This document shows, piece by piece, positions 1 to 12,310 of a stretch of DNA of 64,000 bases. The DNA is taken from the NCBI GenBank assembly GCA_026545225.1, contig CM048850.1, positions 29,379,797-29,443,796 of the forward strand. Direction: 5' to 3'. The translations under genes were made by a program, and so were the position numbers. Below the pieces are notes generated by a model. That model was not told the origin of the DNA. It saw nothing but the letters and a program-made list of their open reading frames with translations, and searched no databases. Position 1 is the first letter of the stretch; each line of letters starts with the position of its first letter. The stretch comes from Cornus controversa. Its lineage: Eukaryota > Streptophyta > Magnoliopsida > Cornales > Cornaceae.

Positions 1-103
1 TGCATTTAGGCCCTTGAACATGCATATAATAGTACGTTAGTGATGTATATTTATGTCTTTTTAGTTCTAATTTGATCTAATTATGAACATTTTGTTGGTA
101 CAG

Positions 104-194
104 GTATCAATTTCTTCCACCGGAAGGGGCATTTGAAGCAAGAAGTGGGGCTGGAGGGAGTAGTAACCACCTCCCCCAAGGATGGTTCCTTTGA
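104..194 (+). CDS. Possible terminal exon of an unrecognised gene (partial)
   Basis: A TTGGTACAG acceptor at 95-103 is followed by an open frame starting TAT CAA at 105 and ending with TGA at 192-194. The peptide reads YQFLPPEGAF at its start and HLPQGWFL at its end. It is rich in Gly/Ser in the middle and ends in a short hydrophobic tail like many plant regulatory proteins. The acceptor, the sensible composition and the AT-rich sequence that follows suggest a last exon with a 3' UTR. The upstream exons lie outside the window, so neither family nor phase can be confirmed. A second frame over the same bases is also open to about 246, which weakens the call. I do not recognise the protein. Confidence 0.25.
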
Positions 195-570
195 AGATCA
201 ACAAGAGATTCGTGTGTACTTGACTTATAAGTTGGATTTGAATTGATTTCTTCGAAAATAAGCTCATAAATGGGTTCTTAATTGAGTAGTAACTAAATTA
301 CTTGTTGATGAATAATATAACCAACCATCATTTTAAGGATCTGAAAGACAATTGTTTCGAGGGATTTTATTGTGTGTATTTGACGCTCCGAAATTTCCAC
401 TTGTAGTCCTCGCAAAGATTATAGAATTCCCTCATCTTTTTAGCCCAAGCATAGAATTTAAAACCATTCAGTGGATACAAGAATCTAGAAGCTAATTAAT
501 TCTTGTGAATCATAATTCATGTTGCAGTTTTGTGTTAGTGGCTGCGAGGTGGGATGTAAAGTAATATTGG
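195..570. other. AT-rich spacer between possible exon and first LTR
   Basis: No coding frame, repeat or RNA gene is evident. It would be 3' UTR and downstream flank if the exon at 104-194 is real. Confidence 0.4.
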
Positions 571-2277
571 TGTCAGGCCACCAAATTCTAAATATCAAAA
601 ACTCTCGTTCACTACTTGAATTTGGTGTATGATTTGAAAAACAACATCCATATTAAAATGCATACCTCCAATATTTACATTAAAAACAAAAGATAATCAT
701 CTAAATCATTTATACAAAAACTTTATATGAAAATCTCATCTCACATCTTGAGTATCGACTATGTATTACAAAAAAAAGAAAATTACATGCCAAAAAGATT
801 TACATGTAAATAGTCTCCATTGTCCTGTACCGTGTCTTCATTCATCGGGTATCTAAAAATAAAATGGGATGAGTTCACAAGCTCAATAAGAAAACTGCTA
901 AATACTATCATTGCTCAGCAAATTGAGATTGTCTTATATCCCTATATATAAGAACTCATACAATAATATTTGTTTGTTTAAATTCACAAGTTTCTTATGA
1001 TAATTAAACTCTAGTTAATTATCATATTCACAATTTCTTTTACATAAGAACCATATTCTAAACAATTCCTTATTAAGCTAATCGTCTAGATTAACTTAAA
1101 TATTATTAACCTCACATGAGCCCCGGACTCCCCTCAAATATATGGCATGCTAGCTTAGCCAACAAGTGGTGTGTATCTCATAGTCCCGGACTATCGATGA
1201 TCCGAATCACGTCCACACAATAATGCACACTTCACCCAATGGCCATAACAAAAGAGTAGTGCACTCCCAATAGATAGATCCCTGACCATACCTAAGAAAT
1301 CATTTAAAAGAGTTAGTCCCAGACTACCTCTCCAATTTTATACCAAACTTTTCAATTTTTAGGAATTTTATTTCATTTCCATAATTTCAAGTTTTTAAGA
1401 TTTATTAAATGCTTTTAACATTTAATAAGCCAAATCGTCCATTAATGTGATCACTATTCACATTAATTATCAATTCAAGATTCACCACTTAGATCTCTTC
1501 TAAACTTAATTATTTCGACATAATTAAGTTTACAATGACAAAATATACCACTCTAAAATTTTCATAATTTTTAGAGTATTTAAAGTATTTTTCTCCAAAT
1601 TTTATTGTTCAAAATTTAAAACCAAGAAAACAATATCTATGAATTCAAGATTTTCACTAAGCTATACAAATACACAACCAATCAAAGACCCTTTTAATGC
1701 CCATCAGTAAGTACAATGTGCACTAATATGGAATTTAGTGCTCTCAAATCCCCATTAACCTTACATTCTATTACTTAATTATATAAATCATCATGCCTAG
1801 CACATTCAAATCCAATCCCATATGACATATATTTCCATTAAGTTCATGGGTGTTTCATGGTCAAACACATAACCCACCTAAAGTTTTATTTACTCACTAG
1901 TAGCCACAACCCACTATAATTAATCTTTGCCTCAAAATCATGCTTCGGCCATGGCTATCATACACATCTAGTACTTCAACATAAAAATATCAACACTTGT
2001 ACTCACATTTGCACATAGCTACAATTCACATCAGATTACTGGTACATAAAAAAAAAAAAATCAACCTTTGTACTCACAGTTGTCCACACACACACACACA
2101 CACATATATATATACACACACATTACACATAGAAAAGACTAGGACTTTCATTCGTGCACACCCAACTGTTTACCTATGCAATTTACTTAGGGAAATAGAG
2201 CATGTAAATAAAAATAGATATATTACTCATATGCAACTTCAACTCACATGTTCCTGTTCATGAACACAAATATATAA

Positions 2278-2310
<33 letters not shown>

Positions 2311-2895
2311 AATACACATTTATAAACCTAATCCTAGATGTCATTTCAGTAGAACCTCCCAAAGATGTAAACCAAACAATCATACTCCAGTGTGATCACA
2401 TATACACAAACAGGTTGCTAAAATCAAACTTCATACTTGATGTAGCCTACCTCACCTAAGCTTTAACAACTAATTAAGACATATACATGTATATATATAT
2501 TAGAAATAGGACAAGAATCAACTTGCCTTCAAGATGAACCTCTTTTAGTTTCTCTTCCTCCTCTTTCTTCCTTTTCTTCTTCTTCTTTTCTCTCCCTATT
2601 ATGGCTGAGAGCCCTCTATTCTCTAGCCTCTTTTTTTTTCTTTTTCTATTACAAGTATAGATATACTATATATACTTCACTTAGTGGGCTAGTCAACACA
2701 TGCATAAGAGAGTCTCCCCATGCCAACCATTTGTCACATATGCATACACTTGTCTGCCACTTTCATTCTAATTCCAAAATTCTTTTTTTTTTTCATACAT
2801 CCATAATTACATTCCAAAGCCCACTAAACTCTAATTTACATTTGGATCCTAAAAAATAAAGACAAAATTCCTATTTAATTTTAAGGGTATTACAT
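571..2895 (-). mobile_element. LTR of a Ty3/gypsy chromovirus-type element (3' LTR position)
   Basis: Read on the minus strand the block starts TGTAATACCC at 2,895 and ends GGCCTGACA at 571, the TG...CA ends of an LTR. Just before the minus-strand start lies a purine-rich run (CTAAGAGGGTAGAA, 2,896-2,909), a good polypurine tract, and beyond it the integrase/chromodomain remnant. This places it as the 3' LTR of that element. Inside are CA/TA microsatellites and a pyrimidine-rich stretch near 2,545-2,660. It does not look like the LTR at the other end of the element (15,469-18,075). No clean target duplication was found. Confidence 0.5.
2084..2311. repeat. Two CA/TA microsatellites
   Basis: (CA)n running into (TA)n at about 2,084-2,122 and a similar TA-then-CA run at about 2,270-2,311, separated by about 150 bases of AT-rich sequence. 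The open frame over the first is an artefact of the repeat (Thr-His runs). Confidence 0.9.
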
Positions 2896-3788
2896 TCTAC
2901 CCTCTTAGAAGGAAATTTCGTCCTCGAAATTTGCATACCTTATTCGAAAAGCTGTGGACATTTTTTCATTATCTTTGACTCCAATTCCGATGTAGCTTCT
3001 TTTTCATCATAATGACTCCACTGCACCTTCACAAGTGGTATCTTTGTCCGCCTTAATTACTTCACCATACGATCCACAATACGAACTGGGGACTCAACAT
3101 ATGTAGCACCAAAGCATAACTCCACCTCGCTATTGTCAATGGCTTGAGTCTCCATTCTCAAACATTTCTGTAACGTGAAGACATAAAAAACATCATGAAC
3201 TGCTGCTTAACTGGGACGTAAAGCTAACCTCAATGTCGGTTCGCATAACTCTTTTGTTGACTTTGAGTTATACAAAGCCAATCTCTAATAGTAGCTACCT
3301 TCTTCGTAGTTTCTCGCACTAACTCGGGGCCCAATAGGAAACTATCACCGACTTCAGCCTAACACACCAGTGAATGGGAGTACTTCATATGGTGCCAAAC
3401 CAATGCTAGCTTGATAACTATTATTATATGCGAACTCAATCAATGGAATATTATCCTCCCAACTACCATAAAAATCCAACACACATGTTCGAAGCATATC
3501 CTCCAACACCTAAATGACCCTCACAGACTGGCTATTGGTCTAAGGATGAAAGGCAGTACTCAAATTCAACGAAGTACCAAAAGCCTCCTAAAACTTACTC
3601 CAGTAATGGGTTATAAAATGAGGATCACGATCTGAGATAATAGACGTCGACACTCAATAGAGCTTGACTATCTCCTTAATATATTCCTCACACAATTTCT
3701 CCCTAGAGTCAGTAACTCGAATGGGTAAAAAATGAGCCGATTTAGTCAATTGATCCACTATTACCAATAGCATCTCGTGGTTCTGTCA
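2896..3788 (-). pseudogene. Gypsy integrase core and chromodomain (3' part of pol, broken)
   Basis: On the minus strand, going from 3,788 to 2,910, broken frames give typical chromovirus integrase and tail motifs. They are VDQLTKSAHFLPIRVTDSRE, then SDRDPHFITHYW (the second catalytic Asp region), then GSWEDNIPLIEFAYNNSYQ (the Glu-region and helix), GPELVRETTKKVATIRDWL-like sequence, and a chromodomain-like end (IPLVKVQWSHYDEKEATSE) near 2,950-3,060. Integrase inserts the cDNA into the host chromosome; the chromodomain is thought to guide it to heterochromatin. There are several stops and at least one 1-base shift. The sequence stops abruptly at 3,788, where an 8.5 kb LTR element begins, and its upstream part resumes at 12,311, so both pieces belong to one gene. 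Confidence 0.8.
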
Positions 3789-5505
3789 TGTCGTGCCCCA
3801 ATTTTTGTTCTTCAAAAATTAAGGGTGACAGAATTGTCACTCACCAATTCACTTCACTAATCTCACTATGGTACCATGCTCTGATACCAAGTCGTCACAC
3901 CCCAATTTTCGTTCTCTGAAAGTCGAAGGTGAACTCATTCGTTAATCCCAAATGGACATTTACTCTCAAATACTGCGGAAGCTTAACTCTTTTATTGCAC
4001 ATGGATGTACTAACTCAACCTCAATCACAACCAACCTCAAAGAGCCCCACATCAAGCCACACTTACATAACCCCTCAATTTCAGAACTCAACTCCTCGTG
4101 TGACTAGAATTTGAAACTGAAACCTACACCATTGGATAGAGAATCCAAATATACTCAATTTAAAAAAAAAAAACACTCAATTTTGACTTAAAACGAAGAA
4201 GTTATGCCCGATTGAAGTTTGGGCAAATTTCGGAATATGCTGTGAATAGTGACTTCGATGCATCGAAATGACAATTTCGATCCATCGAAATAACGAAGCA
4301 TCGAACATGTATCGTAAAAAAACCTGCTCTCTAATGGTCCCAATTCCCAACTTATAGGTTCCAAAACTTCTCTAAAAAGCCTAAAAATCATCAAACATCA
4401 TCCGTAACATGTACAAATGATAAAAACATCATTATACATCATTCTAAGCATGAATTTACATCTCCAACAACCATATCCAAGAATTTATACATAATGGAAT
4501 CAAAACCAATATTCTTCCATTCAAAACCCACAAATTATATATGATCCATATATGATCATTACATTTAAAACTAGAGTGCATTAACATAAATCAAATGTAA
4601 ATATAGCATCATTAACATAGTCCATATGCCACAAACCGGCATTGACATCTATTTACATCTCAAAATGGTCAAAAGTCCAAAAATAGAACTCAACAAGGTC
4701 CATTGAGCTATTCATGTTTCATCCTCCATTATTGTTTTATCTGAAAAGAGTTTGGAAAAAGGGGGTGAGCTTATCCTCTCACGCTCAGTAGGAATGATTC
4801 ACCCGTCTCTACTTTAATGCGGCAGTCATGCATGTAAGCATATGAAATTGCTACATGTCTACATGACAAATGTATATGCATTTTACCCATAAACAATCTC
4901 ATTTTTCAAATCATGTGTGATGCTTCACATTTCAATAAATATATGTATGAAATTGAACAAGTCATAATTCAAATATATAACTCACGCCACATAAATTTCA
5001 AAAATTAATTCAATGGAGATTAGCTTATCACACCAATAGTAAGGATCTCATGGGCACCCAAACTCTGCTTACGCTTCTCGATTCACTATCTCAACGGATG
5101 TGCCATCTACTTGGCCAAGTTTTGGGTCTTTCACTCTAGGGGTCCTCCTTTTATCTTAATTCTCAATGTTGTCACGCCCCAAAACTCACTTTTCACATAG
5201 TGCACATAATAACATCGATGCACATATCCTCAAATGCAATGCATTTTTTCAAATCAAAGCATTTTCCTTCTCAACTCAAGATTGTCACAATGTCATTCAC
5301 TCACTTCATAAAAATTATCATACTTATGCATTTTCAAGAAAAATATATCTTTCATGCACAAGTCTATATATATAACTCCGATTTTCATGCTTTCACCAAA
5401 TGAACACAATTTCATCAAAAGCATTCATAGTCTCAACTTCACATATGCAACATATATAAGTCCTAACTAACATGTTAGACATATACATATGCATAAATCA
5501 CATTT

Positions 5506-5552
<47 letters not shown>

Positions 5553-6263
5553 AAACCTTAAACTCAAGAAATCTCAACCTATCTTTCATGTCACAATTTA
5601 AAAGACCTATAGAATTAATGCAAAGAAGAACTTCACACCCCTACCTCAAATCTCAAGCTTAGAATCTAACTTTCCAAAATCTTATCCCTTTCAACTTCAT
5701 AAATCGAAGACTTTGTTTGGTTCAAACTGAAGCCCTTGGTGTCCACCCTATGTACTTCTTTTCTTCGGAAACTTCCAAATCACACCCTAATTAGTTTGAA
5801 ATCTAGAGAGAAGAGAAAGAGATGAAGTAAGGAGTTCAGAGAGAGAAGGGGATCTATAAAATGAAATATCCCAGACCCCTTTGATATTTATCTCACTCCT
5901 TAGGATGCGAAATGATCGTTTTGCCCCCCAGCCACTTAACGTACCCTCCCGACCTCTGTTTTTTATTTTGAAAACTCCGTCAGTCTTGAAATCACTTCCT
6001 TAATACTATAAAAAAATTATTTAGTCCACAACCAAAAATAAAATTTCTCAAATTTTTCAGATCCACTTAACCTCATACAGGGGTTCCCATTGACCAAAAA
6101 GTCAAACTTTTCTAAAAGTTCTCAAAACTTCTCAAAACCCTAATACAACTCTCCAAACATGTTTTTCATATTCAAAACATGTTAAATATAATTTAAAATG
6201 CATTTATAGTAATAAATGATAAAAAAAAATCAAAATCAGCCAAAATTGGGCACGACCTCTACA
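3789..6263 (-). repeat. Left (3') LTR of the gag-only element
   Basis: It starts TGTCGTGCCCC at 3,789 and ends CCTCTACA at 6,263 on the + strand, and matches 9,840-12,310 over its length by eye, with scattered substitutions and small indels (for example extra bases near 5,130-5,165). A second copy of the LTR end preceded by a tRNA-Met-like site (GCTCTGATACCAA, 3,878-3,890) lies about 105 bases inside the left end. It also holds a palindrome array (4,254-4,314) and an (AT)n tract (about 5,508-5,548). Confidence 0.85.
4254..4314. repeat. Palindrome array in left LTR
   Basis: TTCGATGCATCGAAATG, TTTCGATCCATCGAAA and CGAAGCATCGAACATG follow one another within 61 bases; the core TCGATGCATCGA is a perfect palindrome. 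The same array, decayed by C-to-T type changes, is in the right LTR at about 10,317-10,379. Confidence 0.85.
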
Positions 6264-6276
6264 ACCTCCCAACCTT
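6264..6276 (-). promoter_or_regulatory. Polypurine tract of the gag-only element
   Basis: The minus strand reads AAGGTTGGGAGGT directly before the LTR start TGTAGAGG. This is the expected place and composition for second-strand priming. Confidence 0.6.
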
Positions 6277-7597
6277 ATAGAAATTTTGTCCTCAAAATTA
6301 GAACACACTCATAGCCTCATAGTGTTGTCACATCACTCTAAGTGACTTGCTTTGGCTTTATTTATCACTAGTAATAACTATGAACTCACCGGCATCCAAC
6401 ACACGGCTCTCGCTCCTTAACCAATAAGGTTTTTGGTTATCACACCATATGACTTCACTCTACATTTTCTAAAAATATCTAAACATGGTACACCTCAAAT
6501 GATGTCTAGATATCTCTAAGATTGTAGTGTAATTATCACACTATGATCTATCATGACAACCGCTATCTCCCAAACTAAGTATATGAATATTAAGAGTACA
6601 ACCAACTCTCTTTCCAACCAACAAAAGCATGCTTATGCACCCCTTTCTAGCAATACATCCACATCGAATCACAACTTCCAACCTCTCACACCAGACAATG
6701 CCATGTTCACAGTCTAAACTTATATATCTCATCTGTGATCTAAGGTCAATGTTTCTTAAGGATTAATAACTCAATCCTCAGCTGGTCCGATCACATTTTC
6801 CAAAACACATGAAATCCTTATCCTCTAGTCTCATAACTGATTCTTGAATCCTTTCCTTTCACTAATCTCCTAAGGTACAGTCCATAGGAAAAATAAATTC
6901 AGTAAAACCTCACTACTTACCACATCCTTTCCTCAGTCATCAATTAATTAGCTAATGGTATTCCCATTGCCATCCTCTCAAAACATCATGACTAGTTGTG
7001 TCCCACAACTAATTCAAATATCTATGCCAATCAAAACTTTGATCTCTCATAATCATAACCCATTTCTCATTTTTCACGTAAAAATCATGCTTAAGAACTT
7101 CCTCAAAGTCCTAGGCTCCCACAACTAGAGTCTATCACAACTCATATATCTCAACTATTACAATCTCACTCAAGCTCAAACCTCTAGTCAAGTTCACCAA
7201 ATTCTCAAACTAAAATTTCCTAGGTGATAATGAGGTGCCCACATATACAGTGCACCTTTTGATGCAAACACTAACACACCCTGAACATGTAGCAACTATC
7301 ATGCATATCATGCTAAATACCAAGCATACCACATATCACAATTAGCATAAACTAAACATGTTCTATTAAAGGCAACAAACAACTCATGATGTACTCAATG
7401 AATCCAATATCTGACTCATACGCCAGAAATTATAATCATACCTCACTCCTCATGGAGTCCTCTGATGCTGGACTGTAGATTAAACATGATAAAGTCGATT
7501 CCCCTCACTACTAGAGAACCCTAAGCAGACTGCTTTGGCTATAACTGAGTAGTACCTTATTGAGACCCAGTCTCACCTGCACATTTTGTCCCAGAGG
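6277..7597. other. Non-coding interior of the gag-only element, 3' part
   Basis: Neither strand has a frame with recognisable protein motifs. Only short frames occur (60-odd residues at 6,541-6,732, minus). This is where pol would lie in a complete element; no RT, protease or integrase motif was seen. Confidence 0.6.
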
Positions 7598-8030
7598 ACA
7601 GTTTACCTTGATATAACTAGTCTAGTGGCAGCAATAACAAACATACTCCACTATTGGTGCTAACTGCATGCAAGTGCACTTAAATTTGTAGTGACCCAGC
7701 TGCTGACAGTGGTGACACACCACTCTCAATCGTGAAAGTCCAATGGGCAAAGACACTGATCGTGTTGAGCCAACCTGTTGTTGCCCTTGAGAAAATAGTA
7801 GATCATCTATATGTCTCTTCTTCCCCTAATTACCAAATGATGTCTCAGTATCCTTAGCCCGAGTCCTGGTATCTTGGATATCCTTTTCTGCTACTAATGC
7901 TTCCTATATTGTCGTAACAAAACTTATCAAACCTAAAATTATCACCATATCCCTTATGGAACTCATGTTTCAAGCATTTTAACATTTCTGCCTGGGGTAG
8001 ATTTTGATGCATCGAAATGCCCTTTTCGAT
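7598..8030 (-). pseudogene. Gag C-terminal region with two CCHC zinc knuckles
   Basis: The minus strand at 7,717-7,676 encodes a zinc knuckle, CHHCQQLGHYKFKC (C-x2-C-x4-H-x4-C), which in Gag binds the element's RNA for packaging. A second, damaged knuckle follows at 7,639-7,598; it has the same spacing, but Tyr replaces the His and there is an in-frame stop. Upstream (about 8,000-7,850), in another frame, EALVAEKDIQDTRTRAKDTE resembles the stretch between capsid and knuckle in chromovirus Gag. Stops and frameshifts make it non-functional. The capsid part further upstream is not recognisable. Confidence 0.6.
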
Positions 8031-8400
8031 GCATCGAACATGTATCGCAACAAGAAGCAAAAATCCCTGGATTTTGTATGGATAACTCTTCCTTAATTTT
8101 TGATGCATCAATTCATGGTTTCGATGTATCGATCGTCAGATTCATCAAAATATAGATTTCAATAAATCAAAATCACTGGGCTGCTTCAGTCAGCTAGCTA
8201 TCAAATGATTCCAATGTCCATGAAATCTAACTAACTCTCAACCTATGCTTCTCATACGTACCCTATAAATTGAAATACATCAAAATACCTTAAAACATCG
8301 TCATCACAATCTAATCATAAAATCCACATTTTTAAGCATTCATGTCCAAGTTTCGGTCGACTGCTGCAGAGAACACTCGACTAAAAGTTCAAAAATGCCT
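8000..8400. repeat. Palindrome-bearing fragment resembling LTR sequence
   Basis: It contains TTGATGCATCGAAATG, TTTTCGATGCATCGAACATG, TTTGATGCATCAATTC and TTTCGATGTATCGATCG at about 8,010-8,137, then TTTCGGTCGACTGCTGCAG near 8,352. The first set matches the array in the flanking LTRs (4,254-4,314), so this may be a divergent LTR fragment or a copy of the array within the interior. Boundaries are not resolved. Confidence 0.5.
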
Positions 8401-9822
8401 CAGAAACTAATTTTTCACAAGTCCATATGTCATCCCTATAATCATACACTCACTTGCAACCTTAAACATAATCAAGGACTACACAATCCCATGATTTCAA
8501 GCTTCACAAATCTATAAGTTTCACAATTCCATTCCAAAATTCACATTATCCTTGAAACAAGAATAACCACAAGTATTTCATAGAACACATTGTATATCAA
8601 TGATGTACAAATCTCACCTCCATCTACATTCTAGGTTCCTAGAATTATTTGCTTAATGCTATAACATGAATAAGGATCATAACTTTATAGTCCCATACAT
8701 CATTGAGCATTACACTCTTAACATCCAACACATTCCACTAGAGTCTAGAATAAATGGTGCATTTCAACACTCCAAAGCTAAACATAGTCACACTTCTACC
8801 AAGATTTCCAAATCTTTCCCAAATTAACCATCATACTCACACAATTTTAGTTTTCAAAATTATAATTTACAATCCTTCTAGTGTGCCTTAAGTCATGCTC
8901 TAACTGTCTCATCACACATATACCATTTTCCATATCACTTTTGAGAATCATTGCATTAAAACTAGTCATGTCTAGAACATAAAGTCAAACACCAGTCGAC
9001 ATCTTGCAATCTAGGTCTCGTAAGACCAAAAAATTCTACCCAAGGTAACTCTACTCCTAACATGCATATCAATGGACGATGGTGACTCCAAAGATGACAC
9101 CTCCAACCCCAAAGCACAAGCAAAAGTAAATGCATATAAATGAATGAATGAGAAGCACGTAATTCTATCAATACTCTAGTCTACACTCGAAATTATTTCA
9201 TCACTAATCTTTTATCCATCATCACTCGGACAAAACAACGTAACACCCACAAGAGCTGGTGTATTGTAAGAGAAGTACTAATCTATGAAAATGATTGATC
9301 ATCCATTTTTCCTAGCTAGCCCAACTCTGGTAATATACCTTCATTATTTCTTATTTCAGTTTCAATTGTCACCATTGGCAAAACGCTCATTAAGCACTTA
9401 ACATAAGCTCTTAAGTATCTATAAAGACTCAAACATTCACAACCTTCCTTGTGTTACCTCTTCGTTATCCATTAACAAGACTTAACATCAAGTCAAAAGT
9501 TTCTACTCAACCCACTGTGGGAGTATTACCACATGAAAATCAGTCTCACGCACCAACACATTGTTCCTTCACTATGATCACTTACACCAAGCTAACCATT
9601 CTACTATCATTCGAGGTAATCAAACTAATCATTCAAACAACCACAAGTCATTACATATCTCTAAACCAATCACGTTACTCTTCGTGCTTAGGTACTCCTA
9701 CCAATAACCTTGATACCTTAGGTTTTAGACCTAATACCTTAATGGCAATCTTAAAATCATCAATTCCTTCAAATTAAAACGTGGTCCAACCGTTTCCCGT
9801 CATCCCTAGGTATTCTGACCAA
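8401..9822. other. Leader region of the gag-only element
   Basis: This is 1.4 kb without a convincing protein frame. The 108-residue + strand frame at 9,451-9,777 has no motif and runs against the element's direction. It is probably untranslated leader plus eroded gag N-terminus. Confidence 0.5.
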
Positions 9823-9838
9823 GAGCTCGGATACCAAG
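9823..9838 (-). promoter_or_regulatory. Primer binding site, initiator tRNA-Met type
   Basis: The minus strand reads TTGGTATCCGAGCTCT next to the right LTR. Most plant tRNA-Met primer sites read TGGTATCAGAGC, so the match is good apart from one base. Confidence 0.65.
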
Positions 9839-9839
9839 T

Positions 9840-11530
9840 TATCGGGTCCTGATTTCTATTCTCTAAAAATTAAGGGTGATTGGTGATTGGATTTTCACTC
9901 ACCAATTCACCTTACTAATCTTACTATGCTACCATGTTCTGATACCAAGTCATCACGCCCTGATTTTTATTTTTCGGAAGTCAAAGGTGAACTCATTCGT
10001 TAATCCCTAATGGACTCTTTTTACTCTCAAATACTATAGAAGCATAACTCTTTTCTTACACATGGATGTTCTAACTTAACCTCAATCACAACCAACCTCA
10101 AAGAGCCCCACATCAAGCCACACTTACAAAACCCCTTAATTCCAGAACTCAACTCCTCGTGTGACTGGAATTTGAAATTGAAACCTACATCATTGGATAG
10201 AGAATCCAAATATACTCAATTTAAAAAAAAAATCACACTCAATTTTGACTTAAAACGAAGAAGTTATGCCCGATTTAATTTTGGACAAATTTTGGAGCAT
10301 GCTGTGAATAGTGACTTCGATGCATCAAAATGGCAATTTTGATCCATCAAAATTACGATGCATCAAACATATATCGTAACAAGTATCAAAACCTGCTATC
10401 TAATGGTCCCAATTTCTAACTTAAAGGTTCCAAAACTTCTCTAAAAAGCCTAAAAATCATCAAACATTATCCGTAACATGTACAAATGATAAAAATATCA
10501 TTATACATCATTCTAAGCATGAATTTACATCTCCAACAATCATATCCAAGAATTTGTACATAATAGAATCAAAACCAACATTCTTCCATTCAAAATTCAC
10601 AAATCACATATAATCCATATATGATCATTACATTTGAAACTATAGTACATTAACATAAATCAAATAATTAATATAGTCCACATGCCACAAACTGGCATTG
10701 ACATCTATTTACATCTCAAAAGGGTAAAAAGTTCAAAAATGAAACTCAACAAGGTCCATTGAGCTATTCATGCTTCATACTCCATTGGTGCTTTATTTGA
10801 AAAGAGTTTGGAAAAAGGGGGTGAGCTTATCCTCTCACACTCAGTAAGAATGATTCACCTATCTCTACTTTAATGCGGCAGTCATGCATGTATGCATATG
10901 AAATTACTACATGTCTATATGACAAATATACATGCATTTTACCCATAAATAATCAAAATTTTCAAATCATGCGTGATGCTTCACATTTTAATATATATAT
11001 ATATATGAAATTGAACAAGTCACAATTCATATATATAACTCATGCCACATCAATTCTGAAAATCAATTCAATGGGGACTAGCTTAACACCAATAGTAAAG
11101 ATCTCATAGGCACCCGAACTCTGCTTACACTTCTTGATTCACTATCTTGACGGATACGCCATCTACTTGGCCAGGTTTTGGGTCTCAATGTTGTCACACC
11201 CCAAAACTCACTTTTCACATAGTGCACATAATCATATCAATGCACATATCCACACAATGCAATGCTTTTTATCAAATCAATGCATTTTCCTTCTCAACTC
11301 AAGATTGTCACAATGTTATTCACTCACTTCATGAAAATCATCATGCTTATGCATTTTCAAGAAAAATATATCTTTCATGCACAAGTCTATATATATATAA
11401 AACTCTGATTTTCTTGCTTTCACCAGATGAACACAATTTCATCAAAAGCATTCATAGTCTCAACTTCACATATACAATATATATAAGTCCTAACTAACAT
11501 GTTAGACTTATATATATGCATAAATAACAT

Positions 11531-11589
<59 letters not shown>

Positions 11590-12310
11590 CACACACAAAA
11601 TCCTAAACTCAAGAAATCTCAACCTATCTTTCATATCATAATTTAAAAAACCTATAGAATTAAAGCAAAGAAGAACTTCACACCCCAACCTCGAATCTCA
11701 AGCTTAGAATCCAACTTTTAAAAATTCTAGCCCTTACAACTTCACAAATCAAAGACTTTGTTCGGTTCAACCTGAAGCCCTTGGTATCCCCTACGCACTT
11801 CCCTTCTTCGAGAACTTCCAAATCACACCTTAACTAGTCCGAAATCTAGAGAGAAGAGAGAGAGAGAGAGATAAAGCGGGGAGTTTAGAGAGAGAAGGGG
11901 ATATGTAAAATGAAATATCTCAGACCCCTTTAATATTTATCTCACTCCTTGGGATGCAAAATGACCACTTTTCCCCTGAGCCACTTAACGTACCCTCCTG
12001 ACCTCCGTTTTTTATTTTGAAAACTCCATCATTCCTGAAATCACTTCCTTAACACTCTAAACATTTCGTTTAGTGCACAACCAAAAAAAAAATTTCTTGA
12101 ATTTCTTGGACCCACTTAACCTCGGCCTGGGGTCCCGTTGACCAAAAAATTAAATTTTTTTAAAAGTTTTCAAAACTTTTCAAAACTGTAATACAACTCT
12201 CCAAACATGTTTTCTGTATTCAAAACATATTAAATATCATTTAAAATGCATTTATAACAATAAATGATTAAAAAAATCAAAACCAGCCAAGATTGGGCAC
12301 GGCCTCTACA
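9840..12310 (-). repeat. Right (5') LTR of the gag-only element
   Basis: This is the partner of 3,789-6,263. The + strand start is decayed (TATCGGGTCC for TGTCGTGCCC) and it ends GCCTCTACA at 12,310. The internal second LTR start lies near 9,952, preceded by TTCTGATACCAAG. It carries the palindrome array at about 10,317-10,379 and an (AT)n tract at about 11,535-11,581. Being the 5' LTR, it would hold the promoter. Confidence 0.85.

Larger units (their letters stand above)
3789..12310 (-). mobile_element. Gag-only, non-autonomous LTR retrotransposon nested in gypsy integrase
   Basis: Two long direct repeats (3,789-6,263 and 9,840-12,310, both about 2.47 kb) enclose a 3.58 kb interior. Minus-strand LTR ends are TGTAGAGG...GACA. 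A primer binding site matching initiator tRNA-Met lies beside the right LTR (9,823-9,838) and a purine tract beside the left one (6,264-6,276). The only protein domain I can see inside is a Gag zinc-knuckle region near 7.6-8.0 kb; protease, RT, RNase H and integrase were not found. The element sits inside an integrase gene whose halves resume on either side. A 5-base target duplication is not clean (AGATA versus TGACA on the minus strand), so the insertion is old. It would depend on enzymes from a related element. Confidence 0.75.

Noticed and set aside
9451..9777. 108-codon + frame inside the gag-only element
   Set aside because: Opposite to the element's direction, with no motif; the composition is chance in AT-rich leader.
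9823..9838. tRNA gene suggested by tRNA-Met similarity
   Set aside because: Only the 3' end complement is present, at the place of a primer binding site; no cloverleaf can be drawn.
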